This document shows, one piece after another, positions 51,128 to 61,101 of a stretch of 64,000 bases of DNA. Each line of letters opens with the position of its first letter. Within the stretch, counting starts at the first letter, position 1. Both the position numbers and the translations under genes were made by a program. Origin of the DNA: an uncultured Chthonomonadales bacterium (GTDB lineage Bacteria > Armatimonadota > Chthonomonadetes > Chthonomonadales > CAJBBX01); assembly GCA_938005745.1 (NCBI GenBank), contig CALLMM010000032.1:1-64000 (forward strand), written 5' to 3'. The notes beneath the pieces are model-generated. The model worked only from the letters and a program-made list of their open reading frames with translations, did not search any database and was not told the DNA's origin.

Positions 51128-51613
51128 ATGGAAACGACCACGAACTACAACTTCTCAGGCATCTTTGAGCATGGCATGGACGATAAGGGCCGTGTTGTGA
51201 TGCCGTTGGAGTTCCGTGAACCGCTCGGCGAAGAGTTTGTCCTGACCTTCGGTATCGAGAGGTGCCTGTTCATCTTTCCGAAGCCGATCTGGGACACCCT
51301 GGAACCGAAGTTCAGTCGTCCTATTTTACAACGACAGGCGCTGATCTTGCAACGGCAATTTTTAGCCAGCAAGTCGCTGTGCAGACTGGACCCCCAGTAT
51401 CGCCTGAATATTCCCAAGCATCTGCGAGAGTATGCCGGGATCACCGAGCGCGAAAACGTCTTCTTTTTTGGGCTGGGCTGCAAGATAGAGGTCTGGAGCC
51501 ACAGCGTCTGGAGAGAGCTGCAGAAGACCATCACGCCGGACATGCTCTACGATTCGGCGGAGGCGGTCGGGGTCTCGGAGGCGATCGGGTTCCGGGATCT
51601 GGGGATCGAATGA
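51128..51613 (+). CDS. mraZ: Transcriptional regulator MraZ
   Basis: The 161-residue protein has two SpoVT/AbrB-like halves: FEHGMDDKGRVVMPLEFREPL at the N-terminus and CRLDPQYRLNIPKHLREYAGI in the second half, the DNA-contact DxxGR and its degenerate copy (DPQYRL). It regulates the cell division and wall cluster. ATG 51128 lies after the repeats; GTG 51095 would start inside the third repeat and is rejected. Its stop overlaps the rsmH start (ATGA). Confidence 0.95.
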   Translation: METTTNYNFSGIFEHGMDDKGRVVMPLEFREPLGEEFVLTFGIERCLFIFPKPIWDTLEPKFSRPILQRQALILQRQFLASKSLCRLDPQYRLNIPKHLREYAGITERENVFFFGLGCKIEVWSHSVWRELQKTITPDMLYDSAEAVGVSEAIGFRDLGIE

Positions 51614-52554
51614 CCCGTCCCTATCACGTTCCGGCGCTGGCGGCGGAGGTGACGGAGTGGCTGAACCCGCAGCCCGGACAGACCTTTGTGGATGCAACGG
51701 CGGGCGGCGGCGGGCATGCGCGCCTGCTGGCGCAGAGGCTGGCTCCCGGAGGGACTCTGGCGCTCATAGACCGCGATCCGGAGGCGCTGGCGGCGGCGGG
51801 AGCCGCGCTGGAAGGGACGGATGTGCGGACGATCGCCATTCATGGCAATTTCCGGGAGATCGCCGCGCTGCTCCGACAGCGCTCCATAGAGCGCGTGGAG
51901 GGAGCGCTGTTCGATCTGGGGGTCTCGTCGCATCAGCTGGATGAGCCGGGACGAGGCTTCTCTTTCCGGGCGGACGCGCCGCTCGATATGCGGATGGACC
52001 CGACACAGGGAGAGACCGCCGCGCAGCTTCTGGAACGAATGGATGAGCGGGCGATCGCGAAGGCGCTGTACGAGTATGGCGAGGAGCGATGGGCAGCGCG
52101 GATCGCACGATTTATCGTGGAGGAGCGGCGCACGAAACCGCTCAAGACGACCCTGCAGCTGGCGCATTTGGTGCAGCGAGCGATCCCGAAGGCGGCGCAG
52201 CCGTCGGATATCCATGCCGCGACGAAGGTGTTTCAGGCGTTGCGGATCCTGGTGAATGATGAGCTGGGCGCGCTGAAGGAGGCTCTCTCTCAGACGATCT
52301 CGCTTCTTGCGCCCGGCGGGCGCATTGCCGTGATCGCCTATCATAGTTTGGAAGATCGCATCGTGAAGGAGACCTTCCTGCGACAGGCGGGACGATGCGA
52401 GTGTCCGCCTGGTCTGCCGGTCTGTGTCTGCGGAGCGCGATCGGTGATCCGCATCCTGACCCGCAAGCCGGTGATTCCCGATACGGCTGAGACAGCTCGC
52501 AACCCTCGTTCACGCAGCGCCCGGCTGCGGGTCGCCGAGAAGTTGCATGACTAG
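51610..52554 (+). CDS. rsmH: 16S rRNA (cytosine(1402)-N(4))-methyltransferase
   Basis: RsmH (MraW) methylates C1402 of 16S rRNA. The 314-residue protein has YHVPALAAEVTEWLNPQPG, the SAM motif DATAGGGGHA, FDLGVSSHQLDEPGRGFSFR, MDPTQGETAAQ and AYHSLEDRIVKETF. Its ATG overlaps the mraZ stop, which fixes the start at 51610; the frame is open upstream inside mraZ. Confidence 0.97.
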   Translation: MTRPYHVPALAAEVTEWLNPQPGQTFVDATAGGGGHARLLAQRLAPGGTLALIDRDPEALAAAGAALEGTDVRTIAIHGNFREIAALLRQRSIERVEGALFDLGVSSHQLDEPGRGFSFRADAPLDMRMDPTQGETAAQLLERMDERAIAKALYEYGEERWAARIARFIVEERRTKPLKTTLQLAHLVQRAIPKAAQPSDIHAATKVFQALRILVNDELGALKEALSQTISLLAPGGRIAVIAYHSLEDRIVKETFLRQAGRCECPPGLPVCVCGARSVIRILTRKPVIPDTAETARNPRSRSARLRVAEKLHD

Positions 52555-52571
52555 AACCCGGAGGTGTTCTC

Positions 52572-52958
52572 GTGGCAGCCGCACCGCAATCCTATGATAA
52601 TCTCCTCAGACAGCCTGCTGCGCCGCAGTCGCCGCTTCCCGGCGCTGTCTCCCCGCCGCAGACCCGCCCCTCTGTCCGACCGCTCTATCGCCCGGTGATC
52701 CTTGCGCTGGCTCTGTCTGCGGTGCTCGTCTGTATGATCGCCGGGCACGCGCAGATGATGGACGCCAACAGCGAGCGCGTGCGGCTTATACGGCAGCTTC
52801 GCTCCGCCGAGAAACAGCAGCTGTACCTCAGCACGTCGCTGATGCACCAGAAAGAGAAGGCGAATGTGGACCTCTGGGCGCAGCAGAATGGCATGATCCG
52901 CGCGATGGAAGCCGGTCCCGCGGTGGTGATCGGTCCGGAGGCGCAGAAAGGGCAGTGA
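52572..52958 (+). CDS. ftsL: FtsL-like septum protein
   Basis: The 128-residue protein has a Pro-rich cytoplasmic N-terminus (~1-40), one membrane segment (VILALALSAVLVCMIAG) and a helical region with coiled-coil character (NSERVRLIRQLRSAEKQQLYL). Position between rsmH and ftsI and this layout identify it as FtsL, which bridges the division complex; sequence identity in this family is always low. GTG start with GGAGG upstream. Confidence 0.78.
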   Translation: MAAAPQSYDNLLRQPAAPQSPLPGAVSPPQTRPSVRPLYRPVILALALSAVLVCMIAGHAQMMDANSERVRLIRQLRSAEKQQLYLSTSLMHQKEKANVDLWAQQNGMIRAMEAGPAVVIGPEAQKGQ

Positions 52959-52964
52959 TTGCCA

Positions 52965-54818
52965 ATGGCAGTACAGGCTCCGCATCCTCCTCTGATACGT
53001 CGTCGAATCGAGATCTTCTTCTTCTTTGTCGTGCTCTGTTATGTCTCGTTGATAGGACGCATCGTCTATCTGCAGGCGGTCTACGGGGATCACTATCGCG
53101 AGAAGGCGAAATCGCTGCGAGAGCGCACCCTGCGGCTGCCGGCAAGCTGGGGGGCGATCACCGATCGGGAAGGCAGACCGCTGGCGGTTACCACGCATAA
53201 GGGCGTGCTCGTCTGCGATCCGACGATGGTGGAGGACCCGGAGAGGACGGCGCAGGCGGCGGCGGAGATCTTCGGCGGCGATCCGGCGGAATACCGCGAC
53301 GCCCTGCAGAGGCGTCAGGTCACCGACCCGGAAACGGGAAAGCCGCAGACCGTCCGCTGGGCGGCTCTGAAACAGGGACTGACGCTTGAGCAGATGGAGA
53401 CGTTTCGCAAGCGGCGCGCCGATAAGGAGAAGGGGAAGGCGCTGGAGGGACTGTTCATTCAGGATATGCCCGAGCGCACCTATCCGATGGGCAGCGAGGC
53501 GATGCACGTCATCGGGTACATGGTACAGGGCGATGACGGAAAGATGCGGGGCGGAATGGGGCTGGAGGCGTCGCTAAATAAGGTGCTTCGCGGGCGGGAC
53601 GGCGAGGTTCATGCGGAGGTGGACGGCAGAGGCAGGATCATCCCCGATACCCGGCAGCCCATGCGCGCGGTGGAGGACGGACTGGACGTCAAACTGACCC
53701 TCGACAGCAACATTCAGCACATCGCCGCCAGCGAACTGGCGGTCGTCTGTGAAAAGTATAAGCCGGTCGGCGCGACCGCAATTGTGCTGGATGTGAAGAC
53801 GGGCGATATTCTGGCGATGGTCAGCTATCCCGGCTTTGACCCTCTCAAGCGCAGGGAGTTGAAGGGCGATATCGAGCCGATGCTGCTGAACCGGGCGATC
53901 ACGCGCTACGAGCCGGGGTCTACGCTGAAGATCATCTCTGTCTGCGGTGCGCTGGAGGATAAGATCATCTCCCCCAACACGCGCTTCTATTGCGGGGGGA
54001 AGCTGCAGATCGGAAAGCGGCATGTTCGCTGCGTGCTGCATGGTCCGCAGGAGCGCAACGGGCATGGATGGGAGACGCCGGACGGGATCATCGCCAAGTC
54101 CTGCAACGTCGGCACGGCGCAGATCGGCAGGATGATGGGACTGGAGACGCTGGAGCGGCATCTGGACCGATTCGGACTGCTGGAGAAGACCGGCGTGCAG
54201 CTTCCCAACGATATGGCGGGCACGCTCGGATTCGGAGAGGAGAAGTATCGCGGCGGCGCGGGGAAGGCGGCGCGGGTTGCCTTCGGGCAGTCGGTGATGG
54301 TGACCCCGCTGGCGCTGGCAAGCGCCTATGCCGCCATCGCTAACAACGGCAGGCGTATGCTGCCGCGCCTGGTGATGGCGTATACCAACGCGGACGGCAA
54401 GGTCGTGCAGGAGTTTCCGGTAAGAGAGGCGGGGGTGGCGATGGATCCGCAGGCGACAGCGCATGCGCGAAACTATCTGGAGCAGGTGGTCCTGAATGGG
54501 ACGGGCAAGAAGGATGCCCGCATTCCCGGATACACCTGCGCCGGCAAGACCGGAACCGCGCAGAAGGTGGTCGCAAATCAGCGAGGCTATGCGCGGGGAA
54601 AATATGTCGCCTCCTTCTTCGGATACGTTCCGGCGAAGAACCCCCGCGTGGTGATCTGCGTGGTGGTGGATGAGCCGCAGGGATCGGAGTACTACGGCAG
54701 TCAGGTGGCGGCTCCGGCGTTTCGCGAGATCGGGAAGCGGGTCATGTGGTATCTGAAGGTTCCGCCCGACGATCCCGCTTCGCTGCGACAGCAGGAGGCA
54801 AAGTCCAGAGTTCCGTAG
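52965..54818 (+). CDS. ftsI: Penicillin-binding protein 2/FtsI, septal transpeptidase
   Basis: FtsI cross-links septal peptidoglycan. The 617-residue class B PBP has a short cytoplasmic tail, a membrane anchor (FFFFVVLCYVSLIGRIVYLQ), the dimerisation domain (~60-270) and the transpeptidase domain with SxxK (STLK, Ser319-Lys322), SxN (SCN) and KTG in CAGKTGTAQK. All active-site motifs are intact. ATG 52965 follows the ftsL stop closely; TTG 52959 is an alternative. Confidence 0.96.
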   Translation: MAVQAPHPPLIRRRIEIFFFFVVLCYVSLIGRIVYLQAVYGDHYREKAKSLRERTLRLPASWGAITDREGRPLAVTTHKGVLVCDPTMVEDPERTAQAAAEIFGGDPAEYRDALQRRQVTDPETGKPQTVRWAALKQGLTLEQMETFRKRRADKEKGKALEGLFIQDMPERTYPMGSEAMHVIGYMVQGDDGKMRGGMGLEASLNKVLRGRDGEVHAEVDGRGRIIPDTRQPMRAVEDGLDVKLTLDSNIQHIAASELAVVCEKYKPVGATAIVLDVKTGDILAMVSYPGFDPLKRRELKGDIEPMLLNRAITRYEPGSTLKIISVCGALEDKIISPNTRFYCGGKLQIGKRHVRCVLHGPQERNGHGWETPDGIIAKSCNVGTAQIGRMMGLETLERHLDRFGLLEKTGVQLPNDMAGTLGFGEEKYRGGAGKAARVAFGQSVMVTPLALASAYAAIANNGRRMLPRLVMAYTNADGKVVQEFPVREAGVAMDPQATAHARNYLEQVVLNGTGKKDARIPGYTCAGKTGTAQKVVANQRGYARGKYVASFFGYVPAKNPRVVICVVVDEPQGSEYYGSQVAAPAFREIGKRVMWYLKVPPDDPASLRQQEAKSRVP

Positions 54819-54921
54819 ATGCCGGCTCAGACCGTTGAAAGCAGACGCAGGGCTACTATTTCTGAGCGCAGAAAGCGTGCCATAATAGCGATTTGATGAG
54901 GTCGCAGGTGAAGAGACGGAT

Positions 54922-56400
54922 ATGCGGTTAAATGAGTTATGCAGGCGTCTGGATCGGGCGCGCATTTCATCCGGCGCAGAGACGGAGGTGCTGGGAATCA
55001 CGCACGATTCGCGTGAGGTGAAACCGGGCGATCTCTTTGTCTGTCTGGTGGGCGGACAGCATGACGGACATCGTTTCGCCGCCGATGCGGTGGCGCGGGG
55101 GGCGGTGGCGATCGTCGCGCAGGAAGACCATGCCGACCAGATGAAGGCGCGCGCCGCAACCGTGTTCGTGGAGGATACCCGGCGTGCGCTTCCCGTCCTT
55201 GCCGCCGCCTTCTACCGCGATCCCTCTCACTCCCTGTCGTTGATCGGGGTTACCGGAACCAACGGGAAGACCACCACCACGCTTCTCATCGCCAGCATTC
55301 TGCGCGCGGCAGGTTTGCGCACCGGAACCATCGGGACACTCGGCGCAGAGTTGATGGGGGAGCCGCTGGACTCGGAGCACACCACGCCCGAAGCCGATCA
55401 GCTTCAGGCGCTGCTGGAGCGTATGCGCGATAGAGGCGCGCAGGCGGTGGCGATGGAGGTCTCCTCGCATGCCCTGGCGCAGTATCGCGCCGACGCCTGC
55501 GCCTTTACCGGAGCCGCCTTCACCAATCTGACGCAGGATCACCTCGATTTTCACGGCTCGATGGAAGCCTATTTCGAAGCGAAAAAGCGTCTGTTCACCG
55601 AGCTTCCCGCCTCCTCTCCAAAACCGTTTTTCGCCTCCATCAATCTGGACGATCCCCGCGGGGAGATGCTGGCGCAGGCGGCGCATGGCCGCGTCATCAC
55701 CTATGCGGTGCGCCGCGAGGATGCGGATATTCGCGCCTCCAGAATTCAACTGACCCCCGACCGCCTGACATTCCTTGCCTCTACCCGCCAGGAAGCCGCG
55801 GAGATTCGTCTGAGCATCGGCGGAGCTTTTCAGGTCTACAACGCGCTGGCGGCGATGGGCGTGGGGATCGGGATGGGGCTGTCACTGGAGATGATCGCGA
55901 AGGGTCTTTCGTCGCTGTCGGCGGTTCCCGGACGCTTTGAGGCGGTCCCGACCGGAGATCGCGGCTATCATGTGATCGTGGACTACGCGCATACGCCGGA
56001 CGGTCTGGAGAATCTGCTGACAGCCGCCCGCCGCCTGAACCCCTCCCGGCTGATTGTGGTCTTCGGATGCGGAGGAGACCGCGACCGGACGAAGCGTCCC
56101 ATCATGGGGAGGCTGGCGGCGACCATGGCGGAGGTCGCGGTGGTTACCTCCGACAATCCGCGCAAAGAGGATCCGCTGGCCATTATCGAACAGATCCAGA
56201 CCGGGATGGGCGAGGCTGTCGCGAAGGTGCTGGTGGAGCCGGATCGTAAGCGGGCGATCGCGCTGGCGCTGGACGAGGCGCGTCCGGGAGATATCGTGCT
56301 GATCGCCGGTAAAGGGCATGAGGACTATCAGATCATCGGGGAGACGAAGTATCCTTTCGATGATCGCAGGATCGTCCGCGAGCTGCTCGGGACGGCGTGA
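54922..56400 (+). CDS. murE: UDP-MurNAc-tripeptide ligase
   Basis: MurE adds the third amino acid to the stem peptide. The 492-residue protein has the N-terminal domain (VLGITHDSREVKPGDLF), the ATP loop GTNGKTTT (112-119), the central DHLDFHGSMEAYFEAKKRLF and the specificity motif DNPR (411-414), which indicates meso-diaminopimelate as substrate. The stop lies 4 bases before mraY. A 103-base gap after ftsI may carry a weak internal promoter (CATAAT at 54881). Confidence 0.96.
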   Translation: MRLNELCRRLDRARISSGAETEVLGITHDSREVKPGDLFVCLVGGQHDGHRFAADAVARGAVAIVAQEDHADQMKARAATVFVEDTRRALPVLAAAFYRDPSHSLSLIGVTGTNGKTTTTLLIASILRAAGLRTGTIGTLGAELMGEPLDSEHTTPEADQLQALLERMRDRGAQAVAMEVSSHALAQYRADACAFTGAAFTNLTQDHLDFHGSMEAYFEAKKRLFTELPASSPKPFFASINLDDPRGEMLAQAAHGRVITYAVRREDADIRASRIQLTPDRLTFLASTRQEAAEIRLSIGGAFQVYNALAAMGVGIGMGLSLEMIAKGLSSLSAVPGRFEAVPTGDRGYHVIVDYAHTPDGLENLLTAARRLNPSRLIVVFGCGGDRDRTKRPIMGRLAATMAEVAVVTSDNPRKEDPLAIIEQIQTGMGEAVAKVLVEPDRKRAIALALDEARPGDIVLIAGKGHEDYQIIGETKYPFDDRRIVRELLGTA

Positions 56401-56404
56401 TCGG

Positions 56405-57412
56405 ATGGAGAGCGCGCTGGTCGGGTTCGTCGTCTCCTTTGCGGTGAGCGCGCTGCCGGGCGGATGGATCATCCGTCTGCTGCAGCGCGTGGGAGCCAGG
56501 CAGACCGTCTCCGAAGACGCTCCCGTGCAGCACGCCGCCAAGCAGGGCACTCCCACCATGGGAGGTCTGCTGATTCTGCTCGGTCTGACGGTGACCACGC
56601 TCGGATACGCGGCGGTCAACCCCGGTCGTGTGGAGCCTCTGGCGCTGTTGTCCCTCACGCTGGCGTTCGGGGCGATCGGTTTTCTGGACGACTACCTGAA
56701 GACGACGCGCGGGAAGAATCTGGGGCTGACCTCCCGCCAGAAGCTGGCGATGCAGATCGTCTTTGCCGCGGGATTCATGGTCTGGCTCCGCCTGACCGCG
56801 ATCCCGGACAGGACGACGCAGATCGCCTTCGGCTCGTGGCTGGCGCTGGATTTCGGCGCGGTCTACTACCTGCTCGGCGTGCTCTTTATCGCGGGGATGT
56901 CGAACGCGATCAATCTTGCCGACGGGCTGGACGGGCTAGCGGGAGGCATCTCGACCCTGCTGGCGCTGGCGCTGGCTGCCGCCATCCGGGGCGGAACGGA
57001 GGCGCAGGGGATGTGGCTCTTCGCCGGGGCGGTCTCCGGCGGCTGCGCCGGGTTCCTTTGGTACAACGCACACCCCGCGCAGGTCTTTATGGGGGATACG
57101 GGCGCGCTGGCGCTGGGGGCGGGGCTGGCGGGACTGGCGATGCTGGGGAAGGCGGAGGCTGCGGCGCAGGGAATCTTTCTGGTTCCCTATGCAGTGGCGC
57201 TGTCGGTGGTCATTCAGGTGACGGCGTTCAAATATCGCCGCCGGCGTTACGGGCTGGAGTATGCAAAGACGCATCGCGTCTTCCGCCGGACGCCCCTGCA
57301 TCACCATTTTGAAGAGCTTGGCTGGAAGGAGACAAAAATCGTACTGCGGTTCTGGCTGGCGACCGCGCTCTGTGCGGCGGTAACGCTGGCGATTCTGCGT
57401 ATGGCGAGATAG
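56405..57412 (+). CDS. mraY: Phospho-N-acetylmuramoyl-pentapeptide transferase
   Basis: MraY makes lipid I on the cytoplasmic membrane. The 335-residue protein has about ten membrane segments and the conserved KQGTPTMGGLLIL, FLDDYLK, NAINLADGLDGLAGG, FMGDTGALALGAGL and RRTPLHHHFEELGW motifs with their catalytic Asp and His residues. It follows murE directly; murF, which normally lies between, is absent. Confidence 0.96.
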   Translation: MESALVGFVVSFAVSALPGGWIIRLLQRVGARQTVSEDAPVQHAAKQGTPTMGGLLILLGLTVTTLGYAAVNPGRVEPLALLSLTLAFGAIGFLDDYLKTTRGKNLGLTSRQKLAMQIVFAAGFMVWLRLTAIPDRTTQIAFGSWLALDFGAVYYLLGVLFIAGMSNAINLADGLDGLAGGISTLLALALAAAIRGGTEAQGMWLFAGAVSGGCAGFLWYNAHPAQVFMGDTGALALGAGLAGLAMLGKAEAAAQGIFLVPYAVALSVVIQVTAFKYRRRRYGLEYAKTHRVFRRTPLHHHFEELGWKETKIVLRFWLATALCAAVTLAILRMAR

Positions 57413-57422
57413 ACAGGCAGAG

Positions 57423-58847
57423 ATGACAACGGAAAGGCGATCGGCAATTATCGAGAAGCAAAGCGAATTTGAAGGGAAGCGTATCGTCCTGATCGGTATG
57501 GCGCGTACCGGACTGGCGGCGGCTCCGGTCCTGCGGAGGCTTGGCGCGCAGGTTCGCCTGACCGACTCCGCTCCGGCGGATCGGCTGGGCGACCGTCTGG
57601 AGACCGCGCGCAGGCTGGGAGTGGAGGCTCTCGCCGGGGCGTCCGCATCGGAGGCTCTGGAGGGGGCGGAGATCGTGGTGCCCTCGCCGGGAGTGCCCCG
57701 AGACTCGGAGATACTGCGCCTGGCGGTCCAGCGCGGTCTGCCCGTCCTCTCCGAGATCGAGGTCGCCTATCGCATCTGCCGCGCGCCGATTCTGGCGGTT
57801 ACCGGGACCAACGGGAAGACTACCACCACTGTGCTGCTGGGCGAGATTCTGCGCGAGGCGGGTTATACGACCCGCGTGGCGGGCAATGTGGCGGCGGATG
57901 AGCTGAAGCAGGCGTTGATTACGGCGGCGGATCAGGCGGAGGCGTCGGATGTGATCTGCGCTGAGGTGAGTTCGTTCCAGCTGGAGTGGGTGGATCGATT
58001 CCGACCGAGAGCGGGCATCCTGACGAATATCACCCCGGATCACCTGGACCGGCACCGCACTTTTGCGGAGTATGCCGCCTGTAAGGAGCGCCTCTTTGCG
58101 GCGATGCGCCCCGATGACGTGGCGGTAATCAATGCGCTGAACGCCCCGGCGCGCGCCATCGGCGAGCGTGTGCATTCGATGCGGCTCTGGTTCGATCGAG
58201 GGAGCGGGCAGGGCGACAACTGCGCCTGCGTTCGCGAAGGGCAGATGGTGGTGCGCTGGCAGGGGCAGGAGCATCGTCTCGGCTCGGCGCAGTCGTTGCA
58301 GATCCCCGGCACGCATAATCTGGAGAACGCGCTCGCGGCGGCGGGGGCGGCAATCGCCTTCGGCGCGGACCCGAAGGTGGTCGCAATCGCGCTGCGCGCC
58401 TTTCGCGGCGTGCCTCATCGTATGGAGCGTGTCGCGGAGGCGGACGGAATCCTCTACATCAATAACTCGATGTGTACGAATGTGGATGCTGCGGTGCGTT
58501 CGCTGGAGGCGCTGGAGCGTCCCGCCGTCCTGATCGCAGGAGGATCGGACAAGAACGCCGACTACTCCCCGCTGGGCGCGGTGATCGCCCGCCATGCCCG
58601 GCATCTGATCCTGATCGGAGATACGGCGGATCTGATCGAAGCCTCCGCGCGGGGAGCCGGCTTCTCCGCCATTACCCGCGCCTCCTCGATGGAGGAGGCG
58701 GTCTCCGCGGCGATCCGGCAGGCGCAGGCAGGAGACGCGGTGATCCTTTCACCGGCTTGCGCCAGCTTCGGGATGTTTCAGGATTTTGAGGCGCGGGGAG
58801 CCGCCTTCCGGCAGGCGGTGCGCCGACATCTGGGGGTGAGAGAGTAA
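57423..58847 (+). CDS. murD: UDP-MurNAc-L-alanine:D-glutamate ligase
   Basis: The 474-residue Mur ligase has an N-terminal Rossmann-like domain (VLIGMARTGLAAAPVL), the ATP loop GTNGKTTT, EVSSFQLEW, NITPDHLDRHRT and the C-terminal VLIAGGSDKNADY and LSPACASFGMFQDFEARG, which is MurD-specific. The TAA stop overlaps the ftsW ATG by one base. Confidence 0.96.
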   Translation: MTTERRSAIIEKQSEFEGKRIVLIGMARTGLAAAPVLRRLGAQVRLTDSAPADRLGDRLETARRLGVEALAGASASEALEGAEIVVPSPGVPRDSEILRLAVQRGLPVLSEIEVAYRICRAPILAVTGTNGKTTTTVLLGEILREAGYTTRVAGNVAADELKQALITAADQAEASDVICAEVSSFQLEWVDRFRPRAGILTNITPDHLDRHRTFAEYAACKERLFAAMRPDDVAVINALNAPARAIGERVHSMRLWFDRGSGQGDNCACVREGQMVVRWQGQEHRLGSAQSLQIPGTHNLENALAAAGAAIAFGADPKVVAIALRAFRGVPHRMERVAEADGILYINNSMCTNVDAAVRSLEALERPAVLIAGGSDKNADYSPLGAVIARHARHLILIGDTADLIEASARGAGFSAITRASSMEEAVSAAIRQAQAGDAVILSPACASFGMFQDFEARGAAFRQAVRRHLGVRE

Positions 58848-59986
58848 TGGCAAGCGTCGCCCCGCGTGAAAAGCTGCCAGCCGACTATATTCTCTTCAAT
58901 GTTACGCTCGCGCTGCTGGCGATCGGCGTGGTGATGGTCTTCAACGCCAGTTACGGCGATACCGTCAGCAAGGCGAGAATGAACTATGATCCGTTCTACT
59001 TTCTGAAACGGCAGGCGGTCTGGGCGGCGGTCGGCTTTGTCTGTATGCTGTTAGTCATGCGTATCGGCTACTGGAACCTGCGCCGTTTTGCTGCTCCGCT
59101 GATGATCCTGGCGATTGTCGGACTGGTGGCGGTACTGATCCCGGGCATCGGCGAGGTGCGCAATGGAGCGCGACGCTGGTTCGACATCGGTCCGCTGCTG
59201 ATACAGCCCTCTGAGTTCGCCAAGCTCGCGCTGGTGATCTATCTCGCCGGGCAGACCTGCAACACCGTCAACAACATTCGCGATCTCAAAGACGGTTTCT
59301 GGGCTGCGCTGGTGCCGATCTGCGCCTGTATTATCCTGGTGGAGAAGCAGCCCGACCTCGGCACGGCGGCGGTGATCGGACTGGGCAGTCTGGCGACGCT
59401 CTTTCTGGCGGGCGCGCGGGTGCGGCATCTGGCTGCCGTCCTGGTATGCGGGCTGCTGCTGGTCGGGTTCGCCGCCCTCCGGCATGACTATCGCATGGAT
59501 CGCGTCAGCGTCTATCTGGAGCCGGATAAGTATGCCAGGGACAAAGGCTTGCAGATTACGCATTCGCTGATCGCGGTAACGACCGGCGGCGCGCTGGGAG
59601 TGGGGCTGGGCGAGGGGCGCGAGAAGCTCTTTGTGCCGGAAGCCAACACCGATTTCATCTTTGCCACGATTGTGGAGGAGACGGGACTCTGGGGAACCTC
59701 CCTCGTCGTGGGACTGATGCTCCTGCTGGGGTGGGCGGGATGCCTGATTGCGCGGCGCACGAATGACCCGTTCGGGATGGTGCTCGCCAGCGGTCTCTCC
59801 GCCATGATCAGCCTGCAGGCGATCATCAATATCGCGGTGGTTACCAACACGATCCCGGCGACCGGCGTCCCGCTGCCGTTTATCAGCGCGGGCGGCTCCT
59901 CGCTGATCCTGAACATGATCAGCATCGGGATCCTGCTGAATATTGCGCGGCACCCGGAGCCGCCTTCCTCCGGGCGCAGGTCGTGA
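58847..59986 (+). CDS. ftsW: Septal peptidoglycan glycosyltransferase FtsW
   Basis: The 379-residue SEDS protein has about ten membrane helices and the motifs GARRWFDIGPLLIQPSEFAKLAL, EKQPDLGTA, DFIFATIVEETG and LPFISAGGSSLI, which contain the conserved acidic residue needed for polymerisation. It works with FtsI at the septum and is placed between murD and murG as usual. Confidence 0.96.
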   Translation: MASVAPREKLPADYILFNVTLALLAIGVVMVFNASYGDTVSKARMNYDPFYFLKRQAVWAAVGFVCMLLVMRIGYWNLRRFAAPLMILAIVGLVAVLIPGIGEVRNGARRWFDIGPLLIQPSEFAKLALVIYLAGQTCNTVNNIRDLKDGFWAALVPICACIILVEKQPDLGTAAVIGLGSLATLFLAGARVRHLAAVLVCGLLLVGFAALRHDYRMDRVSVYLEPDKYARDKGLQITHSLIAVTTGGALGVGLGEGREKLFVPEANTDFIFATIVEETGLWGTSLVVGLMLLLGWAGCLIARRTNDPFGMVLASGLSAMISLQAIINIAVVTNTIPATGVPLPFISAGGSSLILNMISIGILLNIARHPEPPSSGRRS

Positions 59987-61101
59987 AAGCGGTCGTTACC
60001 GGCGGAGGAACCGGCGGACATATCTATCCCGCGCTGGCGGTGGCGGGGGCGATCCAGCAACGGGTGAAAGAGGCGGAACTCCTCTACATCGGCGGCAGAA
60101 GCGGGATGGAGTCGGAGATCGTTCCGGCAACGGGAACCCCCTATCGGTCGGTAACCAGCCGGAAGCTGCGGCGGCTGCTCTCGTTCAGCACGCTGGGCGT
60201 TCTATGGGCGCTGGCGCAGGGTTATCGCGAAGCCTGCGAGCAGCTGCGGGCGTTTCAGCCCGATGTCGTGATCGGCACGGGAGGCTACGTTCCGGCGGCG
60301 ACGGTGATGGCGGCGGTCCGCCTGCGGATCCCGACGATCATTCTGGGACCCGATGCCGTGCCGGGACGCACCAACCGCTGGCTTTCGCGCTGGGTTTCGC
60401 GCATCTGTATCTGGTTCGAGGAGACGGCTGCCTTTTTCCCATCCGGAAAGACCGTCATCACCGGGGTTCCGATCCGCGCCGACATCGTCAGTCCGGAGAG
60501 CGTCGCCGGCGCGCGTCGGAGGCTGAGCCTGGCGGAAGACCGCTTCACCATCCTCGTGCTGGGAGGCAGTCAGGGGGCGCAGCGACTCAATGAGATCGTG
60601 GTGGATGCCGCTGCGAAACTGCCGGGAGCCGTTCAGATACTGCATCAGACCGGGGAGCGCAATCTGCAGGCGGTGAAGGCGCAGGCAGAGCGTGTCGGGC
60701 TGCCGCCGGGCAGGCACTTCCCTCGCGCCTATCTGGACGGCAGAGAGGTTCCGCTCGCCTATCGCGCGGCGGAACTGGTGATCTGTCGGTGCGGGGTCTC
60801 GACTCTGGCGGAGGTAACCGCCAACGGTCTGCCGTCGCTGCTGGTTCCGCTGCCGACCGCCTACGCCGATCATCAAACGGCGAATGCAAAGGCGATCGCG
60901 CGCGGCGGGGGCGGCATTCACCTGCCGCAGGTCTCGCTGACGCCGGAGAGCCTGATGGAGAACATCGAGACGCTGCGGAACAATCCGACGCTGCGGGAGG
61001 CGATCTCCGTCGCCAGCCGCGCCATCGGCAAGCCGGATGCGGCGGAGCGGGTCGCCAGCCTGGCGCTGGAACTGGCGGGGGCGCGTGGATGGAACAGATG
61101 A
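59983..61101 (+). CDS. murG: UDP-GlcNAc:lipid I N-acetylglucosamine transferase
   Basis: MurG converts lipid I to lipid II. The 372-residue GT28 protein has GGGTGGHIYPALAVA, GTGGYVPAATVMAAVRLRIP, the GGSQGAQRLNE nucleotide loop and a second-domain CRCGVSTLAEVTANGLPSLLVPLP. GTG start overlaps the ftsW stop (GTGA). Confidence 0.96.
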   Translation: MKAVVTGGGTGGHIYPALAVAGAIQQRVKEAELLYIGGRSGMESEIVPATGTPYRSVTSRKLRRLLSFSTLGVLWALAQGYREACEQLRAFQPDVVIGTGGYVPAATVMAAVRLRIPTIILGPDAVPGRTNRWLSRWVSRICIWFEETAAFFPSGKTVITGVPIRADIVSPESVAGARRRLSLAEDRFTILVLGGSQGAQRLNEIVVDAAAKLPGAVQILHQTGERNLQAVKAQAERVGLPPGRHFPRAYLDGREVPLAYRAAELVICRCGVSTLAEVTANGLPSLLVPLPTAYADHQTANAKAIARGGGGIHLPQVSLTPESLMENIETLRNNPTLREAISVASRAIGKPDAAERVASLALELAGARGWNR